From Eretmocerus hayati (taxonomy: Eukaryota > Arthropoda > Insecta > Hymenoptera > Aphelinidae): DNA of 64,000 bases. How positions within the stretch are numbered: position 1 is the first letter of the stretch; every line of letters begins with the position of its first letter. This document shows positions 43,882-55,739 of the stretch, in pieces. The notes beneath the pieces were generated by a model. That model saw only the letters and a list, made by a program, of their open reading frames with translations, was not told the origin of the DNA and did no database searches. A program made the translations under genes and the position numbers. The stretch covers positions 177,365,021 through 177,429,020 of the forward strand of contig CM056741.1 of the NCBI GenBank assembly GCA_029851415.1, in the 5' to 3' direction.

Positions 43882-44200
43882 TTTCGAACTACATAACCTG
43901 TAAAAAAGCGCGCGCCGAATATATAAACTCGCTCGGTTTCGTTTGTGTGGGTGTAGAACACGTGTCGGTGTGACAAAAGTCCGCGGGTCCGCGCCGCCGC
44001 GCCGCCAACGAATTGCGGACATGCGGCAAATTCCAGCGGTTTTGGAAAGCAAAAATTTTTTTTTTTTTTTGCAAAAACATAAGTAAGGTAAACAAAATTA
44101 TTCTTCTAACGGGTCTTGAACGCGCTGAAGGAGCACATAAGCCAGTATTTTTTAAAATATTCTTTGACAAGATCGGATGCCCACCAGTGCACGGCTAAAG
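43882..44200 (-). promoter_or_regulatory. probable MetAP2 5' UTR and promoter region
   Basis: The 300 bp upstream of the MetAP2 start include a GC-richer patch (about 43905-44040) with CG-rich words, then a T-rich stretch near 44056. No TATA box is evident. The assignment rests on position and composition only. Confidence 0.35.
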
Positions 44201-44618
44201 CAACAATGTCAATTTGAAAATAAGTATTTCTCTCAGAAACAATGAAAATGTATATACCTCTCCTAACTAAGCAATATGTAAAGTTTTGGAATGGTTAAAA
44301 TGAACCGGAAACTTTGGATGGAATACGTGTCAAACATGGTTTTATCCTTGTCCTTATCTTATCTATAGAAACGAAAATTCTCTTCATCCATACACCTTTC
44401 CACCATCTCCCATAGTACTTTAGGTATCGACGTAAATGTGTGATAAGAGATCAGAAAAAGTTGTACATTTTGAATCTAAAGTTTGCGACAAACAACCAAA
44501 ACTCTATACTTATATCGTTCGTTGGAAGAGCAAGCTCAAAAAAAAACAAATCTCAAGGATGACGGAACAATTGAACTAATAGAACTGATGCTAAAAATTA
44601 ATTTTAGATTTATGACAT

Positions 44619-44624
44619 TTTATT
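44619..44624 (-). terminator. poly(A) signal of coatomer gamma
   Basis: AATAAA on the minus strand, about 235 bp beyond the COPG stop at 44856. The interval 44200-44855 holds no recognised gene; it is AT-rich 3' UTR plus spacer. Confidence 0.4.
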
Positions 44625-44855
44625 ATACAATGCTTACACCTAAAGTAAATATTTAGTACATTCATTATAAAACAAAATTCATATCTTCCACGATCCATGA
44701 TCATTTGAATAATACACTAGTAACATTATTTCATTCATAGACAAGTTCTCATAATACAAATTTTTGCACTCTGTCCTTTAGATCTCATGCAACTATATTC
44801 GATCAATAAACTTTCACATTTTTCCTACAGAGCAGAAGAAATTCTATCATCCACT

Positions 44856-47800
44856 TCAACCAACTGAGGAAATCATGAGTTCTGCAATCTCAGGATCTGA
44901 CGATCTGACGGTGAACTGCATCGTGACCTGATCGGTAAGAGCTAGTTTCGCCCTAGCGATGACTTCTTTACCACCTCTGAACATTCCCGCGAGCAAAAGC
45001 GTGTGCTGAGTTGCACCAGGTTTAACACGATCAGACTTCTCCATGGGTTCTAGGCCGAGGAACGTAACAAGACTCTGGATTGCAGCCTCGATAGTTGTGA
45101 CACTTGCTCCAAGTGCAAAAATCTGTTCGTGCTCCTCGAACTCACGCTGGGCTGCGGATTCCCACAGTGCGGAAAATTCAACGTTGCGAACACCCAAGCT
45201 TCTTACTTGGTCTCGTAGAGTTATTTCCAGATCTTCCAACTGAAATGGTAAAATTTTGCATCAAATACTAGTGGGCCTTGGTAATTGAATCATCGTTACT
45301 AGATTTAACTCGCTAAATTCTAGACAAGAAACAAGAGCTGGATGATCAAGTTATAGACCCCGCGGGGTTGAGTGGGAGGGGCAGTCTTTTTGAATCTTCG
45401 ATGATTTCCTCAATTAGATCAAAAGGCGGATTCTCATAATTTGAGTGCATGTTATTGAAACGAAGAGACGCTCAAGAACTTTTTTTGGTTAAAAAGCGTT
45501 CAAGAGTAAAACGAGATTCAAATTTCTGAAATTTTGAGTCTTTTTTCCACGTGGGAAAAACTTGCGAAGCATTTGCGATAAAGTTTTGAGACGCAGAACA
45601 CTAACTGTTAGGAAGAACCCAATAACGAAATTATTTGGTATGAAATGATAGTCGGCTGCTGTACGAGTCACTGGTGTTATTTATTAGTATATATTTTATA
45701 AATAATACCAGTGACTCGTACAGCAGCCGATTATCATTTCATACCATTGAATCAACATGACAATATGAACAGGGACATTAATTGACTTACAATGTAATCG
45801 TCACTGTAGCCCTGGTCCGTATCAGGGATGCCGGTAGTTGGGTCGCAGTCGTGAACTACAAATCGTAACATGGTAGGAAAGCTGACTATCGACGAATTGA
45901 CATCCTCGGGGAATTGCAAAATTGTATACGTTGATCCAGGTTCATCGTAAGTTAGCCGATCACACGGTATCTCGCCAACGATAGAGTATCTAAAATATGA
46001 ATCTAGCATTAGAGAAAAGAGTTCTTGATAGTGAGTGAAATGAATCGTTAAAAAAACTTACATGTCTTGGGTATCAACTGTGACTCTGACATTTTCCAAA
46101 AGTTGATCAGGTAAAGTATTGAGACAATCGAATTGGAGAACTAAGAAATTCGAGAAACAGTGTTTGATACATTTGACATTATATTCTATCTCAGATTCCG
46201 TGAGTTCGAAAACCGGTGACGATTTGAATAAAACTGAATCACGTAGAACGCCGCACAGCTGGGGCACTTGCAAAAGTTTTTCCATGTAACTTTCTTCCCT
46301 TGTTAGCCTTGATTGCTGAGGTTTTGTTGATGCAAGGGCTTCTGGAGCCGGTTCTTCTATGATTTGCGCAGGCGGAATCTGTGACAAACAAATAATCGTA
46401 AAAAATTATACCGCGCTGAAATTTCCATCGGAATGTTTTCTCAAAGGACTGAGAATAAAATTCACCTGTGAAATATCGAAATCTTCCTCCATGGGTGAGC
46501 TGACGTAATTTCGCAAAGCTCTTTCAAGGCTGGGTATGGACAGTTGAGGTGGTTGTATCAACGTCAATATAGATGGGTCTGCGCTGAGCTGCAATATCGT
46601 ACAGTAGTACGTGGCACGATCGCGTACTTCATCGTCAGAATCAAGTTGACATCTCGACAATAATACTAATATATTAGGCAGTAGCGAAGGGCAGGCAGCA
46701 GCAAAGTGTGCTAAGGCAGTGACGGCCGCAGCTCTGACACTTGCACATTCCAGGATAACTCTGTTATAGATAAAACGGATGTAACGCGAAGGCTGATTCG
46801 ACGTGGGGCCTTCTTGACCAAGCAGGTGCAAAATACGGACGGCCAGAGATGTGTGTTCGCAATCTTCAATAAATTCACATAGATGAGCTAAGCCAGCTTC
46901 CTTTGCCTCGATATTTCCTTCCATTACTGCAATTATTGTGTCAACTATGGCTGCTTTGTATTCAAGTCCTCCTTCATCTCTTAGCATTGCAGATAGGAAA
47001 TTCATCAAGACAGTGTGCTTCCTTGGATATTTCTGACACAATGCCCTGTCCAATTCATGAAAGAAGTTAATGACTATAAGATCTAATTTATACATTATTC
47101 AGATCACTTATTTTCTATTTTAAAGAGAAACTTTACCCATCAACTGTTCAAAATTACTTCACATAAAATATCTAGGTACACTATTTTTAATCAATGAAAT
47201 AAAAATAGAAATGAAGATTATGCATGAACAAATGCACAAGTAACATTATTGAAAATTGATGGATCACAATTTTGTAAGGAATAACTGCTCACCTAATAGC
47301 TTGTACAACTACAACTTTGAATTCATCAGATATTTCAGAGACAAAAGTAGCAATCTGTTTCATCAAACGATCAACTGAGCTTTCTGCTCCGGTCTTCAAA
47401 AGGGTGGTGATGGCCAAGGTGGCAATCGATCTATTGGAGTCTGTGATCAAATTCTCTAGATCTAAGTTGCACGCTGTCACTGCTGATGGATGAGACATTG
47501 CTACTTTATTTAGAGTTCGAACAGCAGCAAATCTAAGAGCAGGTTTTGGAGAGCCACAGAATAATTGTAGGACACTGATGGCTGAGGCAATCTCTCTTGA
47601 GCCACTCCTGCCAAGATTGACTAATGCATGAGCAGCCTCATAGACTACCATCTCTGACTTATGTCGAATGCAGCACTCAATGAATTCCAAGAACTCTGAT
47701 CCGTCATCAACCTCTTCTATTAGTTTGCTTGCCATCCTTATCAGCAAACATGCAGCATAGGGGCTTTTTGGACTGGATCTCATCAGTTTTGCTACAAGTT

Positions 47801-48672
47801 TTATAACAGCATGTTTGTCTGTTTTTCTTGCTTGGTATAAAACACCCAGAGCATGATATTGCACCATAACATTGTCTGAATTAAGAGCTTCTTGGGCTTC
47901 ATTAGCCCACCTTCTTGCTACATCTCCTGACACTTTAGTTAAATGCAAAGAAGAAACCAGAGCAGCACTGGATACTGCAGGTGATTTGTCAACAATTGCC
48001 TGCTTCATGTATCTTTCAATCGCTGCCAACATGGCTCCGTCAGTAATTGTGCAAAGTGCTCTAATGGCAGCAGCTCTATATTGGTCCTCTTTACCCGTCA
48101 TATCTTTGGTCAAACTTGATGTGACAATGATGACATCTTCGGCAATGTGGCTCAACTCCTTAATGCCCAAGTAAACTAGGCGTCTTAGCACAACATCACG
48201 AGATTGAAAGAGCTTTGTCATGGCAAAGAATGCATCTGTTGCCTCTTTTGTTCCAAGCTGCTCTCCTTGATTCAGGAGATACAATATTTTTGTTAAAATG
48301 TGAGCACATTTTCTTGGATTCACTGGAGTGACATTGAAGATCCGAGCTTCCTGCAGCACAGTAGTTTTCTCGAGGTTCTGGAATGGATTGCCCCCTTTGC
48401 GTACCATGTCAAAAAATAATGTGATGAGTACTTGATTAGGTTATATTACTACAGTCAAAAAGTATTCAATTATTTATATTTCAGCTCGAATCAGTAAGTA
48501 TACGGTCAGTTATCAAAACATCAAGTGGGTGTAGGTGTCACAACAATAACCCAAAATACCGATGTTTACGAACGAACATTAACGAAGAGTTGCGGAAATA
48601 TGAGGAATATTAACATATGTAATTAGACTTACCATCTTCGTCTTCCTTTTTATCTCTTTTGAAAGAGCTCAT
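44856..48672 (-). CDS. COPG: coatomer subunit gamma, complete, 6 exons
   Basis: Subunit of the COPI coat that carries retrograde Golgi-to-ER and intra-Golgi cargo. It pairs with zeta-COP and binds Arf1 and ArfGAP. Exons on the minus strand: 48633-48672, 47293-48394, 46466-47045, 46062-46378, 45791-45989, 44856-45239. They total 2622 nt, 873 aa, almost the same as human gamma1 (874). The N-terminus reads [15 protein letters not shown]. The adaptin-type alpha-solenoid trunk runs to about residue 550 and includes [11 protein letters not shown] and [21 protein letters not shown] Pro/Glu-rich linker follows (about 575-600), then the two-part appendage with [16 protein letters not shown] and the C-terminal [12 protein letters not shown] platform. 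The second exon's acceptor (AAAG at 48395-48398) lacks a good pyrimidine tract but gives the expected sequence. All phases agree and no frameshift is seen. Confidence 0.97.
45636..45746. repeat. 111-bp hairpin inside a COPG intron
   Basis: Arms 45636-45684 and 45698-45746 (49 bp each) are reverse complements except at two positions, around a 13-nt loop. It lies wholly within the last COPG intron (45240-45790). In plus-strand RNA both differences would be G.U wobbles, whereas in COPG-sense RNA they would be A.C mismatches. It may be a very short inverted-repeat element or a hairpin RNA source. Confidence 0.85.
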
Positions 48673-49238
48673 TTTGAAAAATTTAATCGAAATTGAACGA
48701 AAACATGAGACACGTCAGCTTGCACCCGCTACAGCTGCTTGCCGCATTCTCTCGAGAGTCGAGATTAGTAGAGAACTTCTACAAGATAATCTGCTTTTTG
48801 ATCATTCGGGCGCCATTTTTCAGCGCGGTTTTCAAACTCAGGCGGCTTTTGCTGTGGAATATTACAGAATGTCTCTGCTCGTAGAGGTATTTTCACACGT
48901 AGCGATTTTGGTAATAATTTCCTCGGTATAGCTTTTAAAGTACATGAAGAATACATTACTCGTTTTGAGATATTCACATTTTATTACAAAACAAGCAAAA
49001 ATAGCCAATCTGTCAGAAACCTTTTTCCTTGAAATATTTTTTAATATTTTGCTCGCGTTTATATGAGAGCTGAACTAGATTTTTTTCCAAAATTAATTCA
49101 GGACAAGTCAACTTGCAGTCAATCATTACCATAGTTTCAGATCTAACAGATTATAATTTTATTAATTTATATTCACATTTTTATTTTACATAACAGGAAT
49201 TCAGACAAATAGTATCTTTAGAGAATTATCGGCCAATA
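48673..49238. other. spacer between COPG start and reductase 3' end
   Basis: About 570 bp separate the COPG start codon and the stop of the next minus-strand gene. The COPG-proximal 200 bp is less AT-rich and presumably holds its promoter and 5' UTR. Minus-strand AATAAA signals at 49158-49163 and 49180-49185 fit the end of the reductase gene. Nothing else is seen. Confidence 0.4.
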
Positions 49239-51022
49239 TCATACTTTGACGATTGTTTTACCGATACTCTTGCCTTGCATCAAATTAATGAATGCCTTGA
49301 AGGTGTTTTCAAAACCATCGATGACAGTTTCTTTATACTTGAGCTTATCTTCTCGAATCCAAGCCAAATTCTTTTCAATCCCTTCAGACCATCTGTGACC
49401 CCAGCGAGTCACAAAAAAACCTTCGACTTTCAAACTGCGAAATATTACAGCTGGTTGTAAGACCGTTGATTTTGGAAGGATATCATGTCGCCAAATATCA
49501 CCTTTGCCGTAGCAAGATGTGCTGCCGCATACCGATACTCTTCCTTTTTCTTTCATTTGATGAATTACTTGACTTGAAATTTCTCCTCCCACCTGAGAAC
49601 AGTTCATACATCCGAGTTATTTTAAAAAAATATAATTTATCCATAGATCATCAAATTTGATAATATTATTGGATGATATAAAAAAATACTAACTGTGTCA
49701 AAGTAACAATCAATTCCATTTGGCGCAGCTTTCCTCAGCGCCTTAGGGAGATCCTCAATTTTGTGATTGATAACGTGATCAAGGGCTAATTCTTCTCTAA
49801 GCCACTTGCATTTTTCTTCAGTGCCTGCGATACCGATTACTTTTAATCCTAATATCTTTGCAATTTGAGCGACGTGAGAGCCAACGGCACCAGCTGCGCT
49901 GCTCACCACTAAAGTTTCACCATATTTAGGTTCGCATATTTCCGTGAATCCAAAAAATGCTGCGTTGCTATAACAATTAAAAAACAAGGTGAATCATAAT
50001 TTTCGTATTACATATATAAACTTCTGTTGTCGAGACACGCATGAAAAATCAATTGCAGTCGACAGAACGGATGAAAATGGATGAAAATTTTTTCATGATT
50101 TGCTCAGGATATGATTTGGTAAAAAATTGGATAGATCCTCTCAAAATTGAAAATTCTATTGAAATTAAGTAGCTTCCATAATATAGACTTGCAACCTCAC
50201 AGTATCTCAACGAACTCATCTCAAACGGTGTCTGATCGAGCTCGTAAATCAATTCAGTTTTCGTCCTTCGATAATTGATACAAGTAAAGTGATAAAAACC
50301 TTTCAATCGATTCCATATATGTATGTAGATACATGCATAGCAAAAGATAGACGAATTTATACTAATATTACTATATAGAATCTTACCCTGTTAATCCCAA
50401 CATGCCTAAGGCTAATGACGGGGGCAAATTTTCCATTCCTGGTGGCAAAAAATACGTATCGTGTTTGATCATTCCAAAGCCATGAGATTGATCAGGATTG
50501 ATGATCGTATGAGTTCTCCAACCAACGAAAGCAATGACCCGTCGGTTTACAGGCCATCTCGAATGTTTTGACTCAATTATCTTGGCTATTTGTAAGCCAA
50601 CCATCGTTGCACCAACTGGAAGATGTACGCTGAACGGTTGCATGTATGGATCCACGGATAAATACTCCGCCTCGATCAAAATTTCTAAAATTCATTGGGG
50701 TCGATTAAATCACAATTCTTATGAAGTCGTCCAGTGAAATGTGGAAACTTATATTCTCGTCAAGATAAATGAAATGAGGACATGCACCGATTCGATTGAG
50801 AAACTTCCATTGGTTTATCGAAATTAGAAATATGAAGATATATTTGGTGATACTGACGAGTTATTAGAGCTTCATCATTTGAAAAAATTTTGATTCCAAT
50901 AAATTGTAGAGCTCACCTCCAATGTGAAGAGTACCAAGATTCTCTTCAACCAGGTTCATGTCTGAGAGCTTTGGTTCTCCTTGAAAGGCTCTACGGAGAA
51001 CAAACTTTTTTGCAACAACCAT
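49239..51022 (-). CDS. PTGR1: prostaglandin reductase 1-like NADPH-dependent alkenal/enone reductase, copy A
   Basis: Medium-chain dehydrogenase/reductase without structural zinc. Vertebrate PTGR1 reduces 15-keto-prostaglandins, leukotriene B4 derivatives and alpha,beta-unsaturated aldehydes in the cytosol; in insects a detoxifying role is likely, but this is inference. Exons: 50917-51022, 50387-50684, 49694-49967, 49239-49592, total 1032 nt, 343 aa against about 329 in human. The start MVVAKKFVLRRAFQGEPK fits the family N-terminus. EYLSVDPYM is the substrate-domain signature, and [20 protein letters not shown] is the NADPH-binding Rossmann loop. The end is GKSIGKTIVKV. Donor 49693 is GTTAGT and still gives the expected Asp-Thr-Val-Gly-Gly. 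A second copy with the same boundaries lies 11 kb away. Confidence 0.93.
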
Positions 51023-51983
51023 TATGAAATCACGATTTAATCAAGCTCGAGCCAAAAAGTTTCCCGTAGTTCACTGTCTTTCACTCTTTCATTGAACTGG
51101 ATCAGCACATGTCATAACGGTTATAAAATTCTTCGGTGATGCTGCATTTGTATTTTATGTGAGATTTTTTGCGTAAAATGAACTATGTATTGACAATTTC
51201 TTTCACGCTATAATTAATTTCGTTCATATAATACGTAATTCACATTCTGGATTGAATCGAACTTGAGTTGAAACACCAGGAACGGTTTTCTTGCATCGAT
51301 CAAGATGAAAGAACGAAAAAGAAAATTTCTTGACTTGGGAAAGCCTTACTGGACCATAAAATGCCTCTAAATTTACGCAAACGAAACATTCCCTTGGCTC
51401 TTCAATTGGATGACTGGAGTCATCTATCATACCTTTGAGTTCGATCGAAGTATTTAGCACATTGACAGCAAATCACTATACTAATGTTTACAAACTAAGA
51501 AATTGCGAACTTGCACGAGCACCACCGGGTATTTATAGAGATGGGAATGGACAACTACAATATAATTTCAGTAAATTGAAATGTTTCTAAACCAAAACTG
51601 TACCCAATATCTATATAGAGTGGGTAAATAATTAGATATTGCCGCAGCCGTCAGCTTCAACTAATAAGTTATAGGACTACTAGCGAACTACTTTATGAAG
51701 GAACACTTTTTTTTATAAATCTTTCGTCACTTATGCCAAAAATCATGACAAAATTCGTTAACGCTCTTGATTCATGAGACGAGGTCTACAAAGCAATAAT
51801 TCTAGATTTGATCGGCAACTTTTCATAATTTTTTTGTCAGACAAGCTACACCGCAAAAAATTCGTGAACGGTGGAATCAAATTTTCTCTTGCTCAAACGT
51901 CGATTACTCGAACCCAGATCAACTTGGAAAATTTCTGCAAAAGGCATTCGGAAGAAGAAAAGAGTGCTATAACTTTTCTTCCT

Positions 51984-52008
51984 CTTCTTCTTCTTCTTCT
52001 TCTTCTTC
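51984..52008. repeat. (CTT)n microsatellite
   Basis: Eight consecutive CTT units follow an imperfect TCTTCCTCTT lead-in. Confidence 0.9.
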
Positions 52009-52123
52009 ATGTGTTCAACGGTTGTCTTGAGCCATGCTATAATTTTTCATGGTTTACGATTTTTTCCAACCTAGCGGTACAAATAGCTTATGTAAATTTG
52101 AGAATTTTGAAAAAATAGTACTT

Positions 52124-52302
52124 TATGACACTGCACGTGGACGGGTAGTTTTGTACGAAGGACTGGTTATGACACGAGCAAAGCGAGTGTTATAAGTCCT
52201 TCGTAACAAAACTACCCGTCCGCACGCAGTGTCATACAATATTTTATGTTACGAGTGCTCAAAAATCATATTCAAGTTGCGATTTTTGGGCACTAGTAAC
52301 AT
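52124..52302. repeat. paired hairpins with CGAGCAAAGCGAG core
   Basis: A 113-bp near-palindrome (52124-52236) has outer arms TATGACACTGC/GCAGTGTCATA. It continues through GGACGGGTAGTTTTG and ACGAAGGAC to a core GACACGAGCAAAGCGAGTGTT. Directly after it, 52246-52302 is a second hairpin (ATGTTACGAGTGCTCAAAAATC pairs with GATTTTTGGGCACTAGTAACAT). Confidence 0.85.
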
Positions 52303-52690
52303 GAAAAACGTTTTCACTCGATCAGCTGCTTTTTGGACGCGGGTGAAGATAGAGCAAATTTACAAGAAGTACCTTACAGAGCGGAAAAAGTCTATTTTGC
52401 AATGATTTTTTGATCATTTTTCACGTTGGGCGAACAATGAAATGAGAGCTCTCAAAGTAGTAAAAACTGTAGATTTTCGCAGGATTTCTATGTTTTTCAT
52501 TGAAAATCCGAGGATCTGACTACTTCGAGGTCTTTTGCACTTTTGCTCGCACAATGTAAAAAATGATCAAAAAATCATTACAAATGGGATTATTTCCGAT
52601 CTTTCAGATGTTTTTTGTAAAATTGCTCTATCTTCGCCCACGTCCAAACGGCAGCTGATCTAGTGAAAACCTTTTTTTCTCGAAATTTGT
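52300..52690. mobile_element. inverted-repeat element adjoining the hairpins
   Basis: The left arm starts with GTTTTCACTCGATCAGCTGC (about 52309) and the right arm ends with its partner GCAGCTGATCTAGTGAAAAC (about 52653-52672). The homology continues inward for over 100 bp on each side, including AATGATTTTTTGATCATTTTT. No coding capacity; a non-autonomous fold-back element is likely. Confidence 0.75.
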
Positions 52691-53590
52691 GAAGTTACAT
52701 CAGCTGCATGTGTTACCAGGAGGGGCTGGAAAAATCGTTGACCATGTAAAGTTAGCATTTTTTCTTAATTTTCGAATGCTTTTAGTAAAATTTCTCTATG
52801 TTGAGTTGAGTCTGAGTAATCGACGTTATTTGAGCAAGAAAGAATTTGATACCATCGTTCACGGATTTTCGTACAATACTGTATACGTTATCCCTACAAA
52901 CTCATTTCTATAATTGATTTACCCGGGTATTGCACGGAAATTGAGAACGTAGTATATTTGATTGCTCATAGAACAGATAGTTTTGTCTGTGATCATCTCC
53001 CGGGGAGCAGCTCATTTGAACGGTATAAAAAATTATTTCAACAGATAATCACTGATGAAATTGGTCTTTAAAATACCGAATTAGTCTTTGAAAATCTGAA
53101 ATTGAGGCACACCATTCTAGTTCTGAGATATTTACCTTCAATGATTTACCTCAACATAATTATGGATTGTGACTTTACTTGAAACGCAAGAAAGCGCAAT
53201 GCCTCACACATGATAATGTTCCTCATTTCTAGTTAAAGAACCACTTTTTTAAAAGAGATTGACTTCATGTCCGAGTCAAAAGCAATGAGAGGTTTTTGAA
53301 TGTTCAATAAATGTCAACTTTTTTGTGAAATCGATTGCCACGTCTCAAGTAATTCTAGATTCTCATGCTTCAATTAGCTATGATCAGAAAAATGAAATTC
53401 GAAGTACAAACTCACCGGAACGTCTTTCAAAGATTGGTGTTCGCTCTTGGATTTCATTTCTAATTGAAGTAAGAATCGAGTACTTATCAAGTTATATACT
53501 CTTAGAATTTTTTGGAAAAATAAAAAATTATCCACAAAAAATTGGCTGTCAAGGCGTTGAGAAGAAGTTAGGTGTTGTGTCAGAATATGT

Positions 53591-53596
53591 TTTATT
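53591..53596 (-). terminator. poly(A) signal for the retropepsin-like gene
   Basis: AATAAA on the minus strand, about 165 bp beyond the stop at 53759. Confidence 0.4.
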
Positions 53597-53758
53597 CAAA
53601 ATAAAAAACAAACCTTCTCCATGATGTAGTATCTTACATCTAGATATGAAAATATCGAATTCGGGGAATCACGGAATTTGAATGACCAATCGGTCAATCA
53701 GGATGTCGATTATATGAAAAGTATCATTTAAACTTATTCAAATAGTAGGATTCAAAAA

Positions 53759-54634
53759 TCAGACCAACAGATTGTCACTAACAGATTGCTTATCTCTAAA
53801 AACTGCATTAAGAACAGCTTCCTGAGTTTCAATAGAAAATACTTCAAGTTTTTGCATAAGCAACAAAACTTTATCAACCAATACTTCAGTACCAGTTACA
53901 ACAATCTTCTCTGTGCGCTCACTATTTTCTGACTTGACACCTGATGATGATGCATTACTATTCAGAGATCCACTCCCTGACGAAGCACTTTGCGTTTCCA
54001 TATCGCTGAAACATGAATCTCTTGATGGAGAATATTTATTTTCTCTCGAACCAATTGATTGAGGCGTCATTATAGGAGTACCCTTGAATAGGAATTTTGT
54101 AAAATCCTGCCATGGTCCATTATTGATACTAAAATCGTTAGCTCCAAGACCAAATGGCCAAGCAGAGCAAAAATCTATTCCCAAAATTATGTCATGGAAT
54201 ACAGGTTCAGTAGCTGCGAAAAAATCAAAAGTTTTCACGTCGTTTCCAATATCTATCTTTAATTTAATCCAACCAGCTGTTGGAACTGGGTGTTTGTGTG
54301 ATACCAAACAGTCCTCCGTTGGTATGACGTATTTCTTGAGTTTTTCCGTCACTTTGGGTCCGAAAACAGATACGTCGGATCCAGTTTTAAATAGAGCACG
54401 AAATACTTCGCCTTCGATTAATATTTTGAAAAATGGTCGAGTGTCTACGTGCTCTTCGCCTTCTGGGTAAACAACTTCAATGAGGCGTACATCATAAGTT
54501 TTTCTTCTCGGTTTGGAATTTCCATTTGGTCGAGACTCATTTTGAGATACCCGAACTTCGTTTCTTCGTTGGTGTTCTTGAGCTACGGCCTTGCGAAGAG
54601 AATTTAATTTCTTCGATTTGCTACGGTTGCTCAT
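53759..54634 (-). CDS. retropepsin-like single-exon coding gene, catalytic Asp replaced, probably domesticated
   Basis: An intact 291-aa frame. Residues 1-45 are very basic (SNRSKSKKLNSLRK...). Residues about 66-180 have the layout of a Ty3/gypsy-type aspartic protease: hydrophobic strand FKILIEGEVFRALF, then KTGSDVSVFG at 83-92 where the family has DTGS/A, and later HDIILGIDF at 147-155, matching the conserved ILG-x-DF element. The first position of DTG is Lys (codon AAA, 54386-54388), so the usual aspartyl catalysis should be absent. Residues 200-245 are Ser-rich, and the C-terminus is helical. No gag, RT, RNase H or integrase lies alongside. A consensus splice acceptor (TTAATTCTACAG) ends at 54657, 22 bases upstream of the AUG, which argues for a cellular transcript with a 5' UTR intron. 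Function unknown. Confidence 0.7.
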   Translation of the reverse strand: MSNRSKSKKLNSLRKAVAQEHQRRNEVRVSQNESRPNGNSKPRRKTYDVRLIEVVYPEGEEHVDTRPFFKILIEGEVFRALFKTGSDVSVFGPKVTEKLKKYVIPTEDCLVSHKHPVPTAGWIKLKIDIGNDVKTFDFFAATEPVFHDIILGIDFCSAWPFGLGANDFSINNGPWQDFTKFLFKGTPIMTPQSIGSRENKYSPSRDSCFSDMETQSASSGSGSLNSNASSSGVKSENSERTEKIVVTGTEVLVDKVLLLMQKLEVFSIETQEAVLNAVFRDKQSVSDNLLV

Positions 54635-55735
54635 TGTGGTGGTGTTCGAAATAGATCTGTAGAATTAAGAAATTTGAAGTGTTTTTATCATTTGAAAGAT
54701 TTTAGTAGGGATGAAATGAGCGCAAACTTCATTCTCCTCGCGAAAAGACTCGTAAAAAACCTCTCGAAAGACATTGAGAGTGATGACGATCTTTTACCCA
54801 CTTATACTACCACGAGCTTCGTATAATCCAAGAAATATTTCTGATATTCATAATATTTTCCCAAGTGTAAATAGAATGCAAAATCAGAATTTCTAAAAAA
54901 TTTCGGTATTTATCCCCTGTTTCTCCCATGAGTCAGTATTTGGCCCTGATTACTGACCCAATATACACTTTTCGCATTGACGGAGATTTATCCGAATTCT
55001 TTCAGAATTTTCTGATAAGCTTTGAAAATAAATAATCACGAATTTATGGGGAATCGATGCTGTCCCATATATCTTCCATATATTGGAGGATATATGTATA
55101 TACGTTCTCGTAGAATGTGATGAATCTTTTGAAAGGCGTTCAATCTATCTTGGATCGTCAATTGTGCAAATGATAATATCCTATTTCGGCGTGACACCTG
55201 ATCCGAGCGAGACAGCTACTCCCATAAAATGTCGAATCGACAGAAGTCGCATTGCATTTTTCGCGACCATTTGCTATATAATATGAGCTCTTCACAACAT
55301 ACGCCATCCTTTTACTAATCTGTCATATTTGCTCAAGTCGTTGAGAAAATATTGAAAATAAATCTCGAATTTGAAACGATAGAGGAGGTTTTGAGAAGGG
55401 TTTAGTTCCGAAAGTTCGTCTCAAAGTTAGTCTGAAATTTACGAGAAATTTATGTCTGAAGATAATAAACAAGCTTAATCGCCTTGAAATATCAACAACA
55501 TTCTTTTCATATTTCAAAATTGATGAACTATGTAAAAGGAGCTTCAGCGAGAAATGATACTTATTTCCCGACTTTTGATTTTCGGATTTTTCCAGATTTT
55601 TGGAAACGGCTCTTAGTGTCCATTTTGATATGTTGTTCTGATTTTAATGGTCATTCTGACTGGTTGAAAATTTTTAACTTAAATTTGCTGAGCATGCGCG
55701 TTCTTCAACGGCTCTGGGCGTATTTTTAATCGGTC
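54635..55735. other. spacer upstream of the retropepsin-like gene
   Basis: Contains the probable 5' UTR acceptor at 54657. No upstream exon could be fixed. A few short open frames (up to 81 codons) show no recognisable content. Confidence 0.4.
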
Positions 55736-55739
55736 AAAC

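Larger units (their letters stand above)
51023..53758. other. intergenic region, no gene recognised
   Basis: Holds the presumed promoter of reductase copy A (51023-51250), a (CTT)n microsatellite at 51984-52008, two adjacent hairpins (52124-52302) and a longer inverted repeat up to about 52690. One open frame at 51224-51460 (minus, 78 aa) has a gene-like look but matches nothing I know and has no confirming splice partner. The rest is AT-rich with no recognisable content. Confidence 0.5.

Noticed and set aside
51224..51460. 78-codon minus-strand frame upstream of reductase copy A
   Set aside because: Looks somewhat protein-like but matches no family and no partner exon or poly(A) signal could be assigned.
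53325..53624. 99-codon plus-strand frame beyond the retropepsin-like gene
   Set aside because: Overlaps the probable 3' UTR and poly(A) signal of the minus-strand gene; no known domain.
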